Below are positions 37,495 through 50,240 of a stretch of DNA of 64,000 nt, piece by piece. The stretch lies in contig JAQFVV010000459.1 of assembly GCA_028023455.1 (NCBI GenBank), forward strand, positions 184,001 to 248,000. The letters run 5' to 3'. The stretch is from Epiperipatus broadwayi (lineage: Eukaryota; Onychophora; Udeonychophora; Euonychophora; Peripatidae). Numbering within the stretch: the stretch's first letter is position 1; each line of letters begins with the position of its first letter. The translations under genes and the position numbers were made by a program. The notes beneath the pieces are model-generated. The model made no database searches, was not told the DNA's origin, and saw only the letters and a list, made by a program, of their open reading frames with translations.

Positions 37495-39779
37495 CTAATT
37501 CCATCTTTTTGATAGAGAAAAACACGTGTCCTTCCTGTTTATGGCATCGCTGTCGCGAGAGATAAATAAAGCCTCTTTGATCTTTCTTTTGAGGTCATGT
37601 CTCTCTCTACATACGATGATAGGATTGTCCGGAATGCACTCATGGTGACTTGTGCACTGGTGCTGATAAAAAACTGAATAAGTAGACGGATTGTTGCGAG
37701 CTCTATTGTACGAATACTTGTGTTGTGCCAATCGTGTGGCCAAAGATGCTCTGCTTTCCCCATAATATGTGCCTTTGCAATAGTTATTTGGACAAGCAAT
37801 GTTATATACTGTAAGGGGGGTCTGTAACAGTGGAGTTTGATCTTTGGTATTGTTAATTAGATTGTTAGAATTTGGAGGGGTTCGAAAACAGAGCTGATAT
37901 TTGTTGTTAAAGATGGAATGTAGTTTTTTGTGTAAATTGAGTATGTACGTAATAACCTGGGTTTATCCTGTGTGGCGTGAGAGTTGAGAGGTTTATTCTG
38001 AATGTGTGAGATTTTTTTGTCGATGATGGATTGTCTGAAGCCTAAATTCAGTAGATCATTTCTATATTCTGCTACATTTGTTTTGGCATCTGCCTCGATT
38101 TTACACAACAATCTGTTTCTATGCAAAAAAGATGCTAGACCCGATAATTTGTGTGCTGTGGGTGTGTGAGATTGGGGGTGTGTATGGCATCTGATTTCCA
38201 ATGGTTTGATGGCCATGCTATAATGGCAGTGGTTATTTTCTCTTTTTATTTTGACATCAAGGTATTTGACTTGTTGGTGAGTGTCTTCAGTTGTGACATT
38301 AACAATTAGTGCTGTGTTGGCTTCTAATTAGGTTTTGATCTGTGTAATGATCTCGGGGGTGGCAGCAATGAACAGGTCATCCACATATCTAGTGTATGCT
38401 AGAAGGCATGGTGGGTTTAGACTAGGTATGATTTTTCTCTCATAATAGTTTAGGAAGATGCTGGTGACTACACCACTCAGTGGTAGTCCCATAGGCCAGC
38501 CTTGTTTCATGGAGAAGCACTGGTTTATGAAGAATGCCACAATGTTGCTGTCCAACCAACATAGAAAGTCATGGATGAAGTCAACCAGTGGTTGAGCTAT
38601 TTTTTGTGTCAAAAGTTCATTTCTGACTATTTGGATCGATGTGTTTCTATTGACAGAGCCATACAATTCGGAAACATCCATAGTGGCCAGTTTGATGTTT
38701 GGGTTTAATTGTAAATCTTTGACGGAGGAAATGAACTGTGCAGATGACTTGATGGTGTATATTCCAAAGCCTAACAATTGGATGAGTTTTTTGTTCACCC
38801 ACTTGGCTGTCTTTGCATAGTGTACTCCACTGAAATCTAGCATTAATCGGACTGGTGTGTTGTCTTTATGCGTTTTGGCACTTCCAAAAATCCTGGGTGG
38901 CACTGATGATGATGGGTATAGACTGTAATATTCTGCTTTTGTGAAGGCTTTGTTGCAATGTTTTTTAAGAATGGATGAAATGAATTTGTCTCTATTGTTA
39001 GCAATACTGAACTGATCAATTTTCTGAAATTGTAACTTATCAATCTGTGTGTTAATTGTGTCAATATATTCCTAGGTGTGCATCAACACAAATCTGTTTC
39101 CCTTGTCTTCACGCATGCATGTGATTCTTTCTAACTCAAAGAATTGCTTGGTTGTTTTTACTTTTATGTCCCACTGTTTGGTATTTGGTTTTAAAGCCGC
39201 GTGTCTCATTGCTGTGTTGATCTGTGCTATATATTCGTCCTTTTGCGGATCTTGATTGAGTCCAGCCTCTATGTCCGCTATTAATTCCATGTCCGGTTGT
39301 TTCCATGTCCCTCCGACGAATCTGGGGCCTTTTGCTAGCACATCTTTTACTTCTTTAGGGAGTATTGTTTGGGTTAGATTCACGAATGTTTGCTTGTTGT
39401 CATTGGGAATGGTTATTCCTTGCTTGTGCGCTAGAAACGCAAATTTCTTGTGGTATTTAAATGCCAACTTCCTATCCAACTTAGTGCAGTGATGGATGAC
39501 GAGTGGGTCTATGGGAAAATGTGTCAAAATTCTACGGCTCCTTTTGCTCTGTTTCTTCAAAGCCCTCTGGCATCCTCTGATAACGAGATCTAAAAGATGT
39601 TTTCTCATTTGACAGTAAATGCTGTTATAGTTGTACACTGCTCGATTGAGATTGAAGCTGCAAAATCTAGGAAATACATGGAATTGTTTGCATTTTTTTA
39701 AGAAAATAATTCTTTGTTGTAGTTTGCAAATCGACAAGCTGATTTTTAATATCTGCCTGTCAGCAACTTGTTTCTCCAT
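37495..39779 (-). pseudogene. Penelope-like element ORF: reverse transcriptase plus GIY-YIG endonuclease
   Basis: Reading the minus strand from ATG at 39779, the N-terminal domain (~235 codons) ends with REDKGNRFVLMHT, the conserved DKG segment of Penelope RTs. A TAG at 39072-39074 interrupts it. The RT follows with PPRIFGSAKTHK, MDVSELYGSVN, GWPMGLPLSG and TRYVDDLFIAA (catalytic YVDD). A TAA at 38328-38330 interrupts again, then the frame continues through a linker. A 4-base deletion near 37945 relative to the upstream repeat shifts the frame before the GIY-YIG endonuclease (37495-37799). With the 4 bases counted the ORF would be 763 codons. Three lesions; inactive. The endonuclease is C-terminal, the canonical and not the permuted arrangement. 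Confidence 0.88.
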
Positions 39780-39985
39780 GCACGTAATAATCCGATTAAG
39801 TTAAATAATTTTACTTTTGGGAAATGTATGTATTCAAGCACAAGTGCGTGTGTGGCGCAACTGCTCCCAAAAGCTGTTAATACAAATACAAATAGCTAAC
39901 TAAAAATATTAAAACAGCTGAGCGCTTTCAAAGGATCTTGCCTTCATAATCATAGCTTGCTTACATTTAAATTTATGCAAATATG

Positions 39986-40711
39986 CTAATTCCACCTTTT
40001 TGATAGAGAAAAACACGTGTCCTTCCTGTTTATGGCATCGCTGTCGCGAGAGATAAATAAAGCCTCTTTGATCTTTCTTTTGAGGTCATGTCTCTCTCTA
40101 CATACTATGGTAGGATTGTCCGGAATGCACTCATGGTGACTTGTGCACTGGTGCTGATAAAAAACTGAATAAGTAGAAGGATCGTTGCGAGCTCTATTGT
40201 ATGAATACTTGTGTTGTGCCAATCGTGTGGCCAAAGATGCTCTGCTTTCCCCATAATATGTGCCTTTGCAATAGTTATTTGGACAAGCAATGTTATATAC
40301 TGTATGGGGGGTCTGTAACAGTGGAGTTTGATCTTTGGTATTGTTAATTAGATTGTTAGAATTTGGAGGGGTTCGAAAACAGAGCTGATATTTGTTGTTA
40401 AAGATGGAATGTAGTTTCTTGTGTAAATTGGGTATGTATGGAAGTAATAACCTGGGTTTATCCTGTGTGGCGTGAGAGTTGAGAGGTTTATTCTGAATGT
40501 GTGAGATTTTTTTGTCGATGATGGAGTCTCTGAAGCCTAAATTCAGTAGATCATTTCTATATTCTGCTACATTTGTTTTTGCATCTGCCTCGATTTTACA
40601 CAACAATCTGTTTCTATGCAAAAAAGATGCTAGACCTGATAATTTGTGTGCTGTGGGTGTGTGAGATTGGGGGTGTGTATGGCATCTGATTTCCAACGGT
40701 TTGATGGCCAT
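39986..40711 (-). pseudogene. Upstream pLTR copy of the linker and GIY-YIG endonuclease (frame intact)
   Basis: A 241-codon open frame starts MAIKPLEIRCHTHPQ and contains IACPNNYCKGTYYGESRASL, with Cys pair, YYG in the YIG position, then an Arg and His helix (TRLAQHKYSYNRAR), HHECIPDN and VCRERHDLKRKIKEALFI (catalytic Glu helix). It is the same region as the damaged 3' copy but undamaged. It lacks the RT, so it is the terminal repeat of the element, not a separate gene. Confidence 0.85.
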
Positions 40712-40726
40712 GCTATAATGGTAGTG

Positions 40727-41016
<290 letters not shown>

Positions 41017-42705
41017 AGGTAGACATTCATACTTATCTCCTTTAAATAAATAAAGATTTATTGTTATACTTACAAAATAATATTGATCATGTAAATATAT
41101 TTGTTATTAAAATATTTCAATTATTTACATGAAATTATGATTAAATCATGGAAGTAATTTTTAATTGTTGTATGATTTTTTATTTGATTATTATTGGAAA
41201 TAATTATAGAGATTGTGAACAATAGAATACCAGTTTTAACCATATCATTTATTATTTTTTATTTAATTTTACAGTCTTTTCATATTCTAATGAAATACTC
41301 TGGTCAAATTTTTGGAGTATTAATTTTTTAAAAAATTATTTAACTTTCATTTTTTATTTATTGTGCTAATTAGATTTGCGTATAAATAATTGATTAAACA
41401 TGCCAAATTAAACTATGAGTTCAAAACTGGTTTTCTAATTGGTAAATGGCAGAAGAATTAATCATTATGGTAGACATTCAACCCAACAACAAGCATACTG
41501 CTTTGACGAATTTTGTATCCAACGATAAAATTAATTCATCAAAATAAAAGCTGTTTTAAGAGGGGGGGGTCACTTAAATCTAATAATGATTCATTCTAAT
41601 TTAGGGGATGAAGGTAATCAGAAAATATACTTGATGATTAATATTACACCAAATTCAGAAATAGCTGTATTTTTATATTTCCAAACAAATTATATATATA
41701 TATTGTACTAGAACCAGGGTACTTAATGTTTTATCACTTTGAATTTTTCCCACCTCCAAGATAATTAAACTGAAACTTCTTATAATAAAATTAATATTTA
41801 TCAGTATATTTCTTAAAAGATAAAAGCAACATATAAATCAAGTAAACTGTTTTTTTTCTTATTGAATTCTAATTATCTAATACAGCAAAAAGAAGTATAG
41901 TTTAAGAAATTCATTTATACAATTTATTCAAACCACTTCGAACACTTTTTAGAAAAACTCTTTATTTACACATATATACATTTAACTACGTTTCGACTGT
42001 CAACCCACACCTACTTATCGACTATCAACCTAGGTTTATGTATATATGTATAAATAAAGAGTTGTGCTAAAAAGTGTTCGAAGTGGTTTGGATAAAATGT
42101 ATTTAGAGAATATTATAGCAAAATAAAGAAAAGTGTGATTTTGGTAATATTTCTGAAATTCATTTATATTAAAGTCAGTTTTTAATACAGATTTTAATAA
42201 TTTACTGCTTTAATTAAGGTGCGTAAATGATAAGTAAGACCTACAACTGCTGGTATAATCATGGTAATAAGATAAAAAAAATTTAACAATTATTTAAAAT
42301 GTTTGCAGTGATTAATATATAATTATTATAAATTGATTTTAAGCAAATATCAATTTTTAAAATAAATATGATCCATAAACATATATGTAATCATAAAATT
42401 TTAGAGTTTCACAAATATAATAAAGAATTGTAGCATACAATTATATATCAGGTAGTAAGAAAATATTCAAAATATTAAAATACATCGTTTTTTCTTAAAC
42501 GGATATATTTAAAAAATTATAATTGTAATTTTTAGTTAATAGTCTTTATATTAATTGACAATTCTGTAGATTACTATTACCATTATCGTAGATTATTTTA
42601 ATTATGTGTTAATACTATGTTTCTATTAAAAAGTAAAACAATATTCACCATACATTTGTTCTCTAACAAACAGTAACAAACCTGCTTTATAAGAATATTA
42701 AGTTG
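41017..42705. other. AT-rich region upstream of the GPCR 3' end; holds a foldback
   Basis: No coding sequence recognised. It includes the foldback at 41914-42104 and presumably the GPCR 3' UTR near its right edge. Confidence 0.5.
41914..42104. repeat. Foldback element (~65-bp arms)
   Basis: The left arm (about 41914-41980) and right arm (42038-42104) are near-perfect inverted copies, sharing AAACCACTTCGAACACTTTT and CTCTTTATTTA, around a ~57-base spacer. Read on the minus strand the spacer contains GATAAGTAGG...CAGTCGAAACGTAG, again like a decayed hammerhead core, so it may derive from inverted Penelope-type termini. Confidence 0.85.
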
Positions 42706-43725
42706 TTATCCTGACATAGAAATCAGATTATTTTTCCAGAAGTGTATTCTTTTCAATACAGGACAGACTTCTTGAAATCCATTTTTAAATTCTTTGTTAG
42801 TGAAATAATAAATAAATGGATTGATCCAGCTAGATGATATCCATATATGTGTCGTCGTAGAAATCACCCATCGAGGCAAAACTACTTCATCTACCCCGTA
42901 ACTTACTTTCATTATAGCGGCAATAACAAATGGAGTATATAGAAAAAAAAATGTTAATACTATTATTAATAAAGTTTGGGCTAATTTAATTTCCTTTTGC
43001 CGTCTAACTTCCTGGAGATCAGTTTTATTATTTTTATTGGTTTCTTTACTAAGACGTTTTCTACTTGATATAACATAATTAAAAATTTGTCGATTACAGA
43101 AAGTTATTATAGTAATTGGAATCAAATAAACAAGGATTCCAATCACAATCGGATATGCACCAAATTCAAACAAACATAGTCCTGCTTCTAGGTAATATTT
43201 TGTTCTCCCAATACCGATAGAAGGGCATAGTGCTAGAAATATTGTAATCAACCAAAAGACAGCTAGCATTAAAATGACATTTTTAACAGTATAAAAAGTG
43301 CTAAAATACTGTGATTTTACAATCATTATATAACGATTAAAACTCAGTAACATTAATGCATATAAAGAAATAATTTGATTCAACAAAAGAAGAAAATACT
43401 GAATATTACAAAGTGTTTTATTTTTTGATAATAATGGACCATACAAGTTTTCTAAAATTGTTACTGGATATTCAAAAACAGCTTTTAAGATATCAACTGT
43501 TGAGAGATTAGCGATGAAAACATTTGACATGGTTCGAAGATTTTTTACTTTGTTGATTGCTAATAATACAGTGCTATTGAGAAAAAACGTACATATAATT
43601 ATTATAATTCTATAAGTAATTTCACCAATGATTTCAGATCTACCAACATAAAAATGAAACATTCCATCTGTAAAATTACTAGAAAAAATAGACTCGTTGA
43701 AAGGATTAGTAAAAAATGTTTTCAT
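42706..43725 (-). CDS. Rhodopsin-family (class A) G-protein-coupled receptor, orphan
   Basis: An intact, intronless 339-codon ORF for a seven-helix plasma-membrane receptor. Asn10 and Asn17 are N-glycosylation sites in the extracellular N-terminus. Class A landmarks: Asn50 in TM1, Asp78 in TM2, Cys106 at the top of TM3 (likely disulfide to Cys184), Asn-Arg-Tyr at 130-132 ending TM3, Trp158 in TM4, Pro203 in TM5, Pro265 in TM6, and Asn302-Pro303...Tyr306 in TM7 (NPFIYY), followed by a helix-8 segment (NKEFKNGF) and Cys321, a possible palmitoylation site. Oddities: NRY in place of D/ERY, and Tyr263 where TM6 usually has Trp. Loop 3 (~222-247) is basic. The first ATG follows GCAAG; the stop is TAA at 42706-42708. 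NRY also occurs in melatonin receptors, but the NPxxY and TM6 do not match that family, so the ligand is unknown. Surrounded by transposons but undamaged, so probably functional. Confidence 0.88.
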   Translation of the reverse strand: MKTFFTNPFNESIFSSNFTDGMFHFYVGRSEIIGEITYRIIIIICTFFLNSTVLLAINKVKNLRTMSNVFIANLSTVDILKAVFEYPVTILENLYGPLLSKNKTLCNIQYFLLLLNQIISLYALMLLSFNRYIMIVKSQYFSTFYTVKNVILMLAVFWLITIFLALCPSIGIGRTKYYLEAGLCLFEFGAYPIVIGILVYLIPITIITFCNRQIFNYVISSRKRLSKETNKNNKTDLQEVRRQKEIKLAQTLLIIVLTFFFLYTPFVIAAIMKVSYGVDEVVLPRWVISTTTHIWISSSWINPFIYYFTNKEFKNGFQEVCPVLKRIHFWKNNLISMSG

Positions 43726-44619
43726 CTTGCAAGTGTTTTTAGATTGTCTTTACAATTTCATCATAAAGATTTAAAAACTTATTAAAAGTACTATATTAAG
43801 AGTGATATTTAATATTTATAATTTTAGTAACGAGCAATGTAATTAATTTAATAAGTTTTTTGTCATTTGATTTGTGACATTATTTATTCCATCCAATTAC
43901 TGAGAAAAAAAAAAACATTATATTAATCAAAACCATTAAAAACAAGTTTTTAAAATGAAAAATAAAGTTGCTTTTTTTAAAAAAATCGAATAAAGAATTT
44001 GGCACTAGACAATACTATTTTCTTTTATTAATTTGAATATATATATATAATATTAGAAGAAAAAATGTTAGGATAGGTAGAAAAATAACCAAATATTTAA
44101 CATTTGGTTAACTATTTTTTAAGTAAAGCAAAGTTTTGGTTTCAATAGATTTGCACAGTTTATATATTGAGATCTTAATTAAAGTACCCAGAATTTTCTA
44201 GATATCTAAAAGAAAAAAAAGTTTTATAAAATTTATAGGGATTATTGCATAATCTAAGCAAACATAGTTCACAAATTACTTCACTCATATACTTATTACC
44301 ATACAATTTCTTTTTTTATTCATATATTAAAGTTAATAGTTTGACTGTAAAACAGTTTCTTACCAAGATATATTCTATTAAGAAAAATGTACATAGTTCT
44401 TCGTCAGGACTGCGGGCACAAATAGAAAAATAAATAGATTGTATGAAAATAAGTATATAAAAGGAAGATTTATGTTTATATTAAATCGATGCTAAAAAAT
44501 GAAAGTGGATTATTAAAGATTATTTTACGAATTATATAAATATTAAAATTATATACAAAAAATATTATAATGTGAATGTATGTACATATTAACATACAAC
44601 CCGCCCACACATATATATT
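43726..44619. other. Upstream region of the GPCR, no further gene seen
   Basis: AT-rich; presumably includes the receptor's 5' UTR and promoter, but no convincing TATA/Inr pair can be singled out in this composition. The ORF at 44245-44433 shows no domain. Confidence 0.4.
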
Positions 44620-47600
44620 GTGCCGGTAAAAATATGTTTATCCATCTAACATGAGCTGGAACTCACAAAATGTACTTCAAACCCAGTCAAGCCCAAGATT
44701 TAGGTCAGGAACCAGCCTGGATTCGAACCCACTCTCTAAGTCCCAAATCGAACACCTAATGAATAACATAATAGTTATGGCTCATGAGAATTAATCTTAA
44801 TTCGGCCGACTAGCAAAGCTGAGAAGACAATGAGACATCTATTAATTATGATTATATTAAAATATACATAAGTATGGCTGTAATATATGTGGAAGAAGTG
44901 GAGGAAAAGGAATTCGAACTACTCAAATAAGTTAAACAATAAAAGATAGTTTAATATAATGAAAATTTAGTTATATACATTTATAAATTAAGTACATTAG
45001 TGTGTGCGTGAATGAGCAAGCGATTACATAGTGTCATTCACGCTATTAGTTCTCATATGCTCTTTATTAGCTAAATAATATATTACAAATAAACACACAT
45101 CTTTGGTGGGTCCAATATTAAGAAGCCAATCAGTTAATAAAAGGAATTACATAATATTGCTATTAACGCTTTGGGTTACAGTTCAGAAATGTGGTGACTA
45201 ACATATATTAGGGGAGCGTTCTGGGATTCATTACAGATATAAATACAAACTATTTTCCTGCCATTATGGTCGTGAAAATACATTTGATTATATTTAAACC
45301 TATGACAAAATATTTAATGACAAATTATTTTAACAATAGTAAGACGAACGCTTTATTTTTCCCAAGGCATATAGATACTCTTAAATATAGATATATAAAT
45401 CACGAAGGTGGGACTGTATATGATTGAAATAAACTTAATTAATCAAATAAAAGTAATTGGCATTTATATATATCTTTTAAGCAAAGCTTAATTTTAATAT
45501 TAGAGCATTAAAACTGGGTCATGAAGCAAAAGAAATAATAATAATAATACGAAGAAGTTTGCGGTGCTGACATAATAGCCTAAAAATAACTAAGAGGAAA
45601 AGGTCGTGCTTCTGGATGAAAAACGAAATGGATGGGCATAGCGTGTGCCAAACTTAGGAGATCACCGCCAGTGGCCTTTTTATACGAAGAAATGGATGGG
45701 CATAGCGTGTGCCAGACTTATGGGTCACCGCTAGTGGCCTTTTTATACGAAGAAATAATATGCATAGCGTGTGCCAGACTTAGGGGTCACCGCTAGAGGC
45801 ATTTTTATACGAAGACGAGAAGAAATCTATGGGTTCGAACCTGTCATAACCCCCAGATTAAGAAGCACGTAATATATATATACGAAGATAGGCTAAATGA
45901 CAGAAACGCAGTAATGATATATGTCTCTAACAACATTGAATAAATTTTACAGCTTTAAAATAAACGAGCCCAGTTTGAATACCATAATTTAGACAAATAA
46001 TACACTATGCAGTTATATATAGAGAGAGATTTTACTAAGTAAGTAAAATATTAAACTTTCCCAAATACGTTAAGATTTTATTTAATAATGAAACATTAAG
46101 ATTTCCCCCCATCCCTTTTCTGCTATTTAAAATAAATCAATCCCACTTTCGTGATTTTTATAATAACTGAAATATATAAATACAAGATTTGAAATGTTAA
46201 GAGTATGAAAATGAAATAAGATTAGCAGTGATATAGAAAACAATTGAGTCACCTTATTTTAGAATTGAATAAATAATATTTTATAAGATTTCAAAGCGTT
46301 AATTAGTTTTAACTTTGAATTTACACCGGTAGAAAATTCAGAGTTAAACAAATATATATATTTTTATATTAGAACATAAATAAAATGTTGGTACATAAAA
46401 CAAGCTGGCGAGTATATCAATTAATTAATAATACGTATATATATTTAAGGGGACGTTAATAACTTGCTTGAAGGTTTAGCTTAAAAGAAGAAAGGATTTT
46501 TAGAAAATTCCATTTGTCAGATTGTTTTAGATTGACATATTAATAGGCAAACAGATATATAAATCAAATAATAAACACATGTAAATAAATGACCCTACCA
46601 AAATTAAAGAGCATATAAGATAGAATTAAATTTATATAATTTATTTAAGAGCAAATTACATGTTATTTATATATATATAAAAGGCAAAGTTAAAGAATAC
46701 ATAAAAAAAGATCTTGAGAGATTATTGAGACTAAATTGACTATTAGGTAGCGGCTTGAAATTTACCTTTCAATTTTAAGAGTCCGATTAAAATATTGTCC
46801 GTGCACGGCAGTTGAAAATGAAAGTTCTCCGATGGCAGAAAACTTCTATCATATTCTAAAGTTCTTTTTTTTTGACGTTTCTTCTTTTCAGGGCAGCAGT
46901 ATATTATGGTAGCGGCACATGATGACCCAAAAGGGGTCGAGCAAGTTGGAGGATTTACTGCTACATATTTTTTTTAGTTTTACAGCAATGTTAACAATCT
47001 CTCAATCCATAGTAACTAATTAATTAATAACTCATCTATGTGATTCAAAATTTAGTCATTTTATACTTTTTCTCTTAACAGTTGTTTTTGAAGATGCAAT
47101 TGTTAGATAACGCCCAAAATAAATTCAAATCTATTTCTAGATTAGAAATAGATTTTAACAACATGTTTTTAACACAAGTAAATCTAATCTTAACTAATCC
47201 CATTTATCTTAAGTAAAACTTTAATTAAAAAATACCTTTCCCAGATTAAAACAACAGTGCTTCCAACCCCTAATTATTTTTAGACAATTAATAACACTTG
47301 CATCTTCCATATTGGATTTTATAAAAAATATATAGTTTAATAGAAAAACAAGCAATTTAAAAGAAAAAGCTAAATCGACATATAATAAAATATTTACAAA
47401 AACATCAATATTTTGTTAGTAAGTTTTGCTCCTAAGTATATATTTAAGCTGCAACTATAATTTTAATAAGAAGAACTAATAATTAATAAAAAGAATCAAT
47501 AATAATAAATATTGAAAGTTAAACTACAAATTTAGGTGTGCATCTCAAATATATACATGAAATATATATACTGACAAAAGGAGCAGGATGGGATATAGGG

Positions 47601-47690
47601 GTTTGAACACGGGTTAGTAGGTAGAAACATGAAGCACAATCTTAAGCTAAGATTACTGCTTCAATATTAAACACCCTATAGCTACATTGT
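44620..47690 (-). repeat. Repeat family B, right copy (inverted)
   Basis: Reverse-complement counterpart of 2150-5320, colinear over ~3 kb, from the GAACCCACTC/TTCGAA end at about 44730 to the GGAGCAGGATGGGATAT segment near 47580 and AAGCACAATCTTAAGC near 47635. It contains a private tandem triplication at 45624-45830. Confidence 0.75.
45624..45830 (-). repeat. Three tandem units of 64-72 bp inside repeat B
   Basis: GCATAGCGTGTGCCA recurs at 45636, 45700 and 45772, each followed by a GGTCACCGCTAGTGGC-type segment (first unit ATCACCGCCAGTGGC) and TTTTTATACGAAGA. The other copy of repeat B has only one diverged unit near 4215-4290. Confidence 0.9.
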
Positions 47691-47889
47691 TTTCAGCAAC
47701 ACTTTACTTTTTAATGAAGAAAACTTAAATTTTGCATCTCACTCAAAAGAAATATTTATTTATTTAAATAATTTACATAGATTGCAGCTAGCATTACACA
47801 TTGTTTTTGATGATAGATATTGTAGTAAACATTGGGCACATCAACATCCAAAACCAGAGGGCACCAATATACTTATAGTCTTAAATATA

Positions 47890-50121
47890 ACAGTTCACTG
47901 GTGAGGATTTTGATTACAAACACTTATACCGCTACATCATTAGTAATGAAAATTTAAAATTGCCTTTAGCATACAGTACTGATATTCTTTAAAAACACCA
48001 ATTAGCAAGATCAAATAACTGTAAACAGACAATAAAATTGATCTAACAACAAACAAAATAAAGTTTTATAAACAGTTAATGTAATATAGTTCAAGTAAAA
48101 ATTGAAATTGCATCTTTTATGTTGGCATTTATTGTATTTGACACGAAACAGTCTTTGAATATTAATACAATCTTTTATTTGATATATCAGTATTAACTCT
48201 AAAGATTATCATTAAATAACTCTAATGTTTATGAGGCTCTGTTAGATATGTTAAGATATATGCATTTATTTTCTATTAACTTACAAGAGTAGGCAATAAT
48301 AAAATTTGAATTAACTTTATATGATGACAACGCACAGGTCACCATAAAATCAGACCTGTGCACTATGTATTTGATCTTACACCATGTTAAAAAGCAAAAC
48401 ACAATAAATAAATCTTTAGTGGCCTGGACTACAAATTAGTCATCACAAAAGCAAATTACTTATAAATATAAAACTCAAATATAGGGAAATATGTTTTTGG
48501 GTGAGAACTGTCTCTAAACCAGGAATAAAATTATCTATGAGTGGTTACATAAAATTAAACTGTATGAAAATTATATATATATATCCTGTGGAGGGAAATA
48601 AACATAAACAGAATTCAAATGCAGCAGATAAAATAACTATAGGATCACTATACAAAATTCACACGCATATTTTAAACTTTTATTTCAGATGCATATGTTT
48701 TAAGCGGTCTGAAATCAACTTTCTATACATATATGCATACATTGCATTGGACTCACACATACTATAACTCACACTACTTTGAACAACATTACTGAACTGA
48801 TTATTGAATAGCTTCAGAAAGAAAACTTTTATTAATTTAATTTTTAACTATTTTAAATCTAAATCTTTTTTAATTTTTTTTTAATCCAAATACTTTTTTT
48901 AAAAAAAAGATTACTTTAGAAGATTTATTTACCTTAAATTAAAGTTTGATCATTAATGATCAAAATCTCATTATTTAAAACACTATTAAGGGAAGGAAAA
49001 GCAAATTAAAAAAACAAGACTGCTTTTCTTTTATCTTGAATATTGAAAGATGTAGATTAAATTTTATGACAATTTTATCAAAGATAATGGGATTTTTTAT
49101 TAGGATCTACACATTTAAAATAATAACACAAAATATTCTAAGCATGCCACAATATATCAAATACATTAAATTAAATCAAGTATTCTAAAGTATAAGTATT
49201 AAAGATAAGTTAACATAAAGGATAAGAAAATAAATATATAAAATATAAAATGGCAATGACCAAGGAATCTAAATATAACTGGCTTGTGACTAACTAAAGT
49301 TTAAAAGTTTATTAAATCATTTATAAAGTAAATGGTCTGGTTCTTTTAAGTTTAGGATATAGCTGAGAAGATATTGTTTCTCTACAGAAGTTGAATTATA
49401 TTTATATGTACACATTTTTTAAAAGAGTACTCTTTAATGGTTTACTAATAAAATGTTTTCATTTAGTTTTCAAATTATAATCACAATCTCAATTTATTTA
49501 GGGCTAATATGAAACTTTTATTGTTAAGATGTGTGTATGTCTTAGCTACAGTTTGGCATAACTGAGAATGGTTGGCACAGTGCTGGATCAAATTCACAAA
49601 GCTGTGTTTGACATATTGATAGTATGGGCTACATACTAGAGTAATGTCCTTTTGTGGCTTGTAGCCATATTTGCATATTGGTAGATGTTCCTATGTTCTT
49701 TATGGGGGCAAGAATAATTAAAGACATAAAGACTAAAAGACCAATGTCAAAATTATTTTCTGAATCTGTAAAATATCTTTTCTGACCTAATTAAACAAGA
49801 CAATTTTTTAATTACCCATGTTTACAAAATTCTTCAAATAAATAAGCAGCATATTTAGAGATAACTTCTAAAAATAAGTGTAATTAATATTTTAAAACAT
49901 TTTAAAAACATAACATAAAGCTTTAAAAAATCAGTTTTACAAGAATTTCAATTAATAATAAGTTAAACTGTTTGATCAAAATTTTCTTAATTAGTATTTA
50001 ATTAAACTTTGCTTTTGTAACATAAAATTTTTTTAGAACAAATTTAATTGAACTAAATTTAATTTTTATCTTTCTAAAGCTAAAATAAACATTTTGATTC
50101 CTTTTTTTATTCAAAACAGAT

Positions 50122-50185
<64 letters not shown>

Positions 50186-50240
50186 TAACCTATACATAAA
50201 AAATTCTAATCTAACTTGTAAAACCTAAATGCTACTTTAC
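47890..50240 (-). repeat. Element C, left LTR-like repeat (~2.3 kb, edges approximate)
   Basis: Direct repeat of 52320-53182 joined to 55475-56962. Shared landmarks include TTTGAATATTAA(T/C)ACAATCTTTTATTT (48155; 52595), AACACAATAAATAAAT (48398; 52829), AAACTCAAATATGGGATAATATG-like text (48470; 52910), TTAACTATTTTA-like text (48843; 55604) and CACAATATATCAAATACAT (49148; 55884). Divergence is much greater than for elements R and A. A (TA)n(TG)n tract lies at 50126-50186. ORFs inside (such as 48501-48767) are not conserved. Confidence 0.7.
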
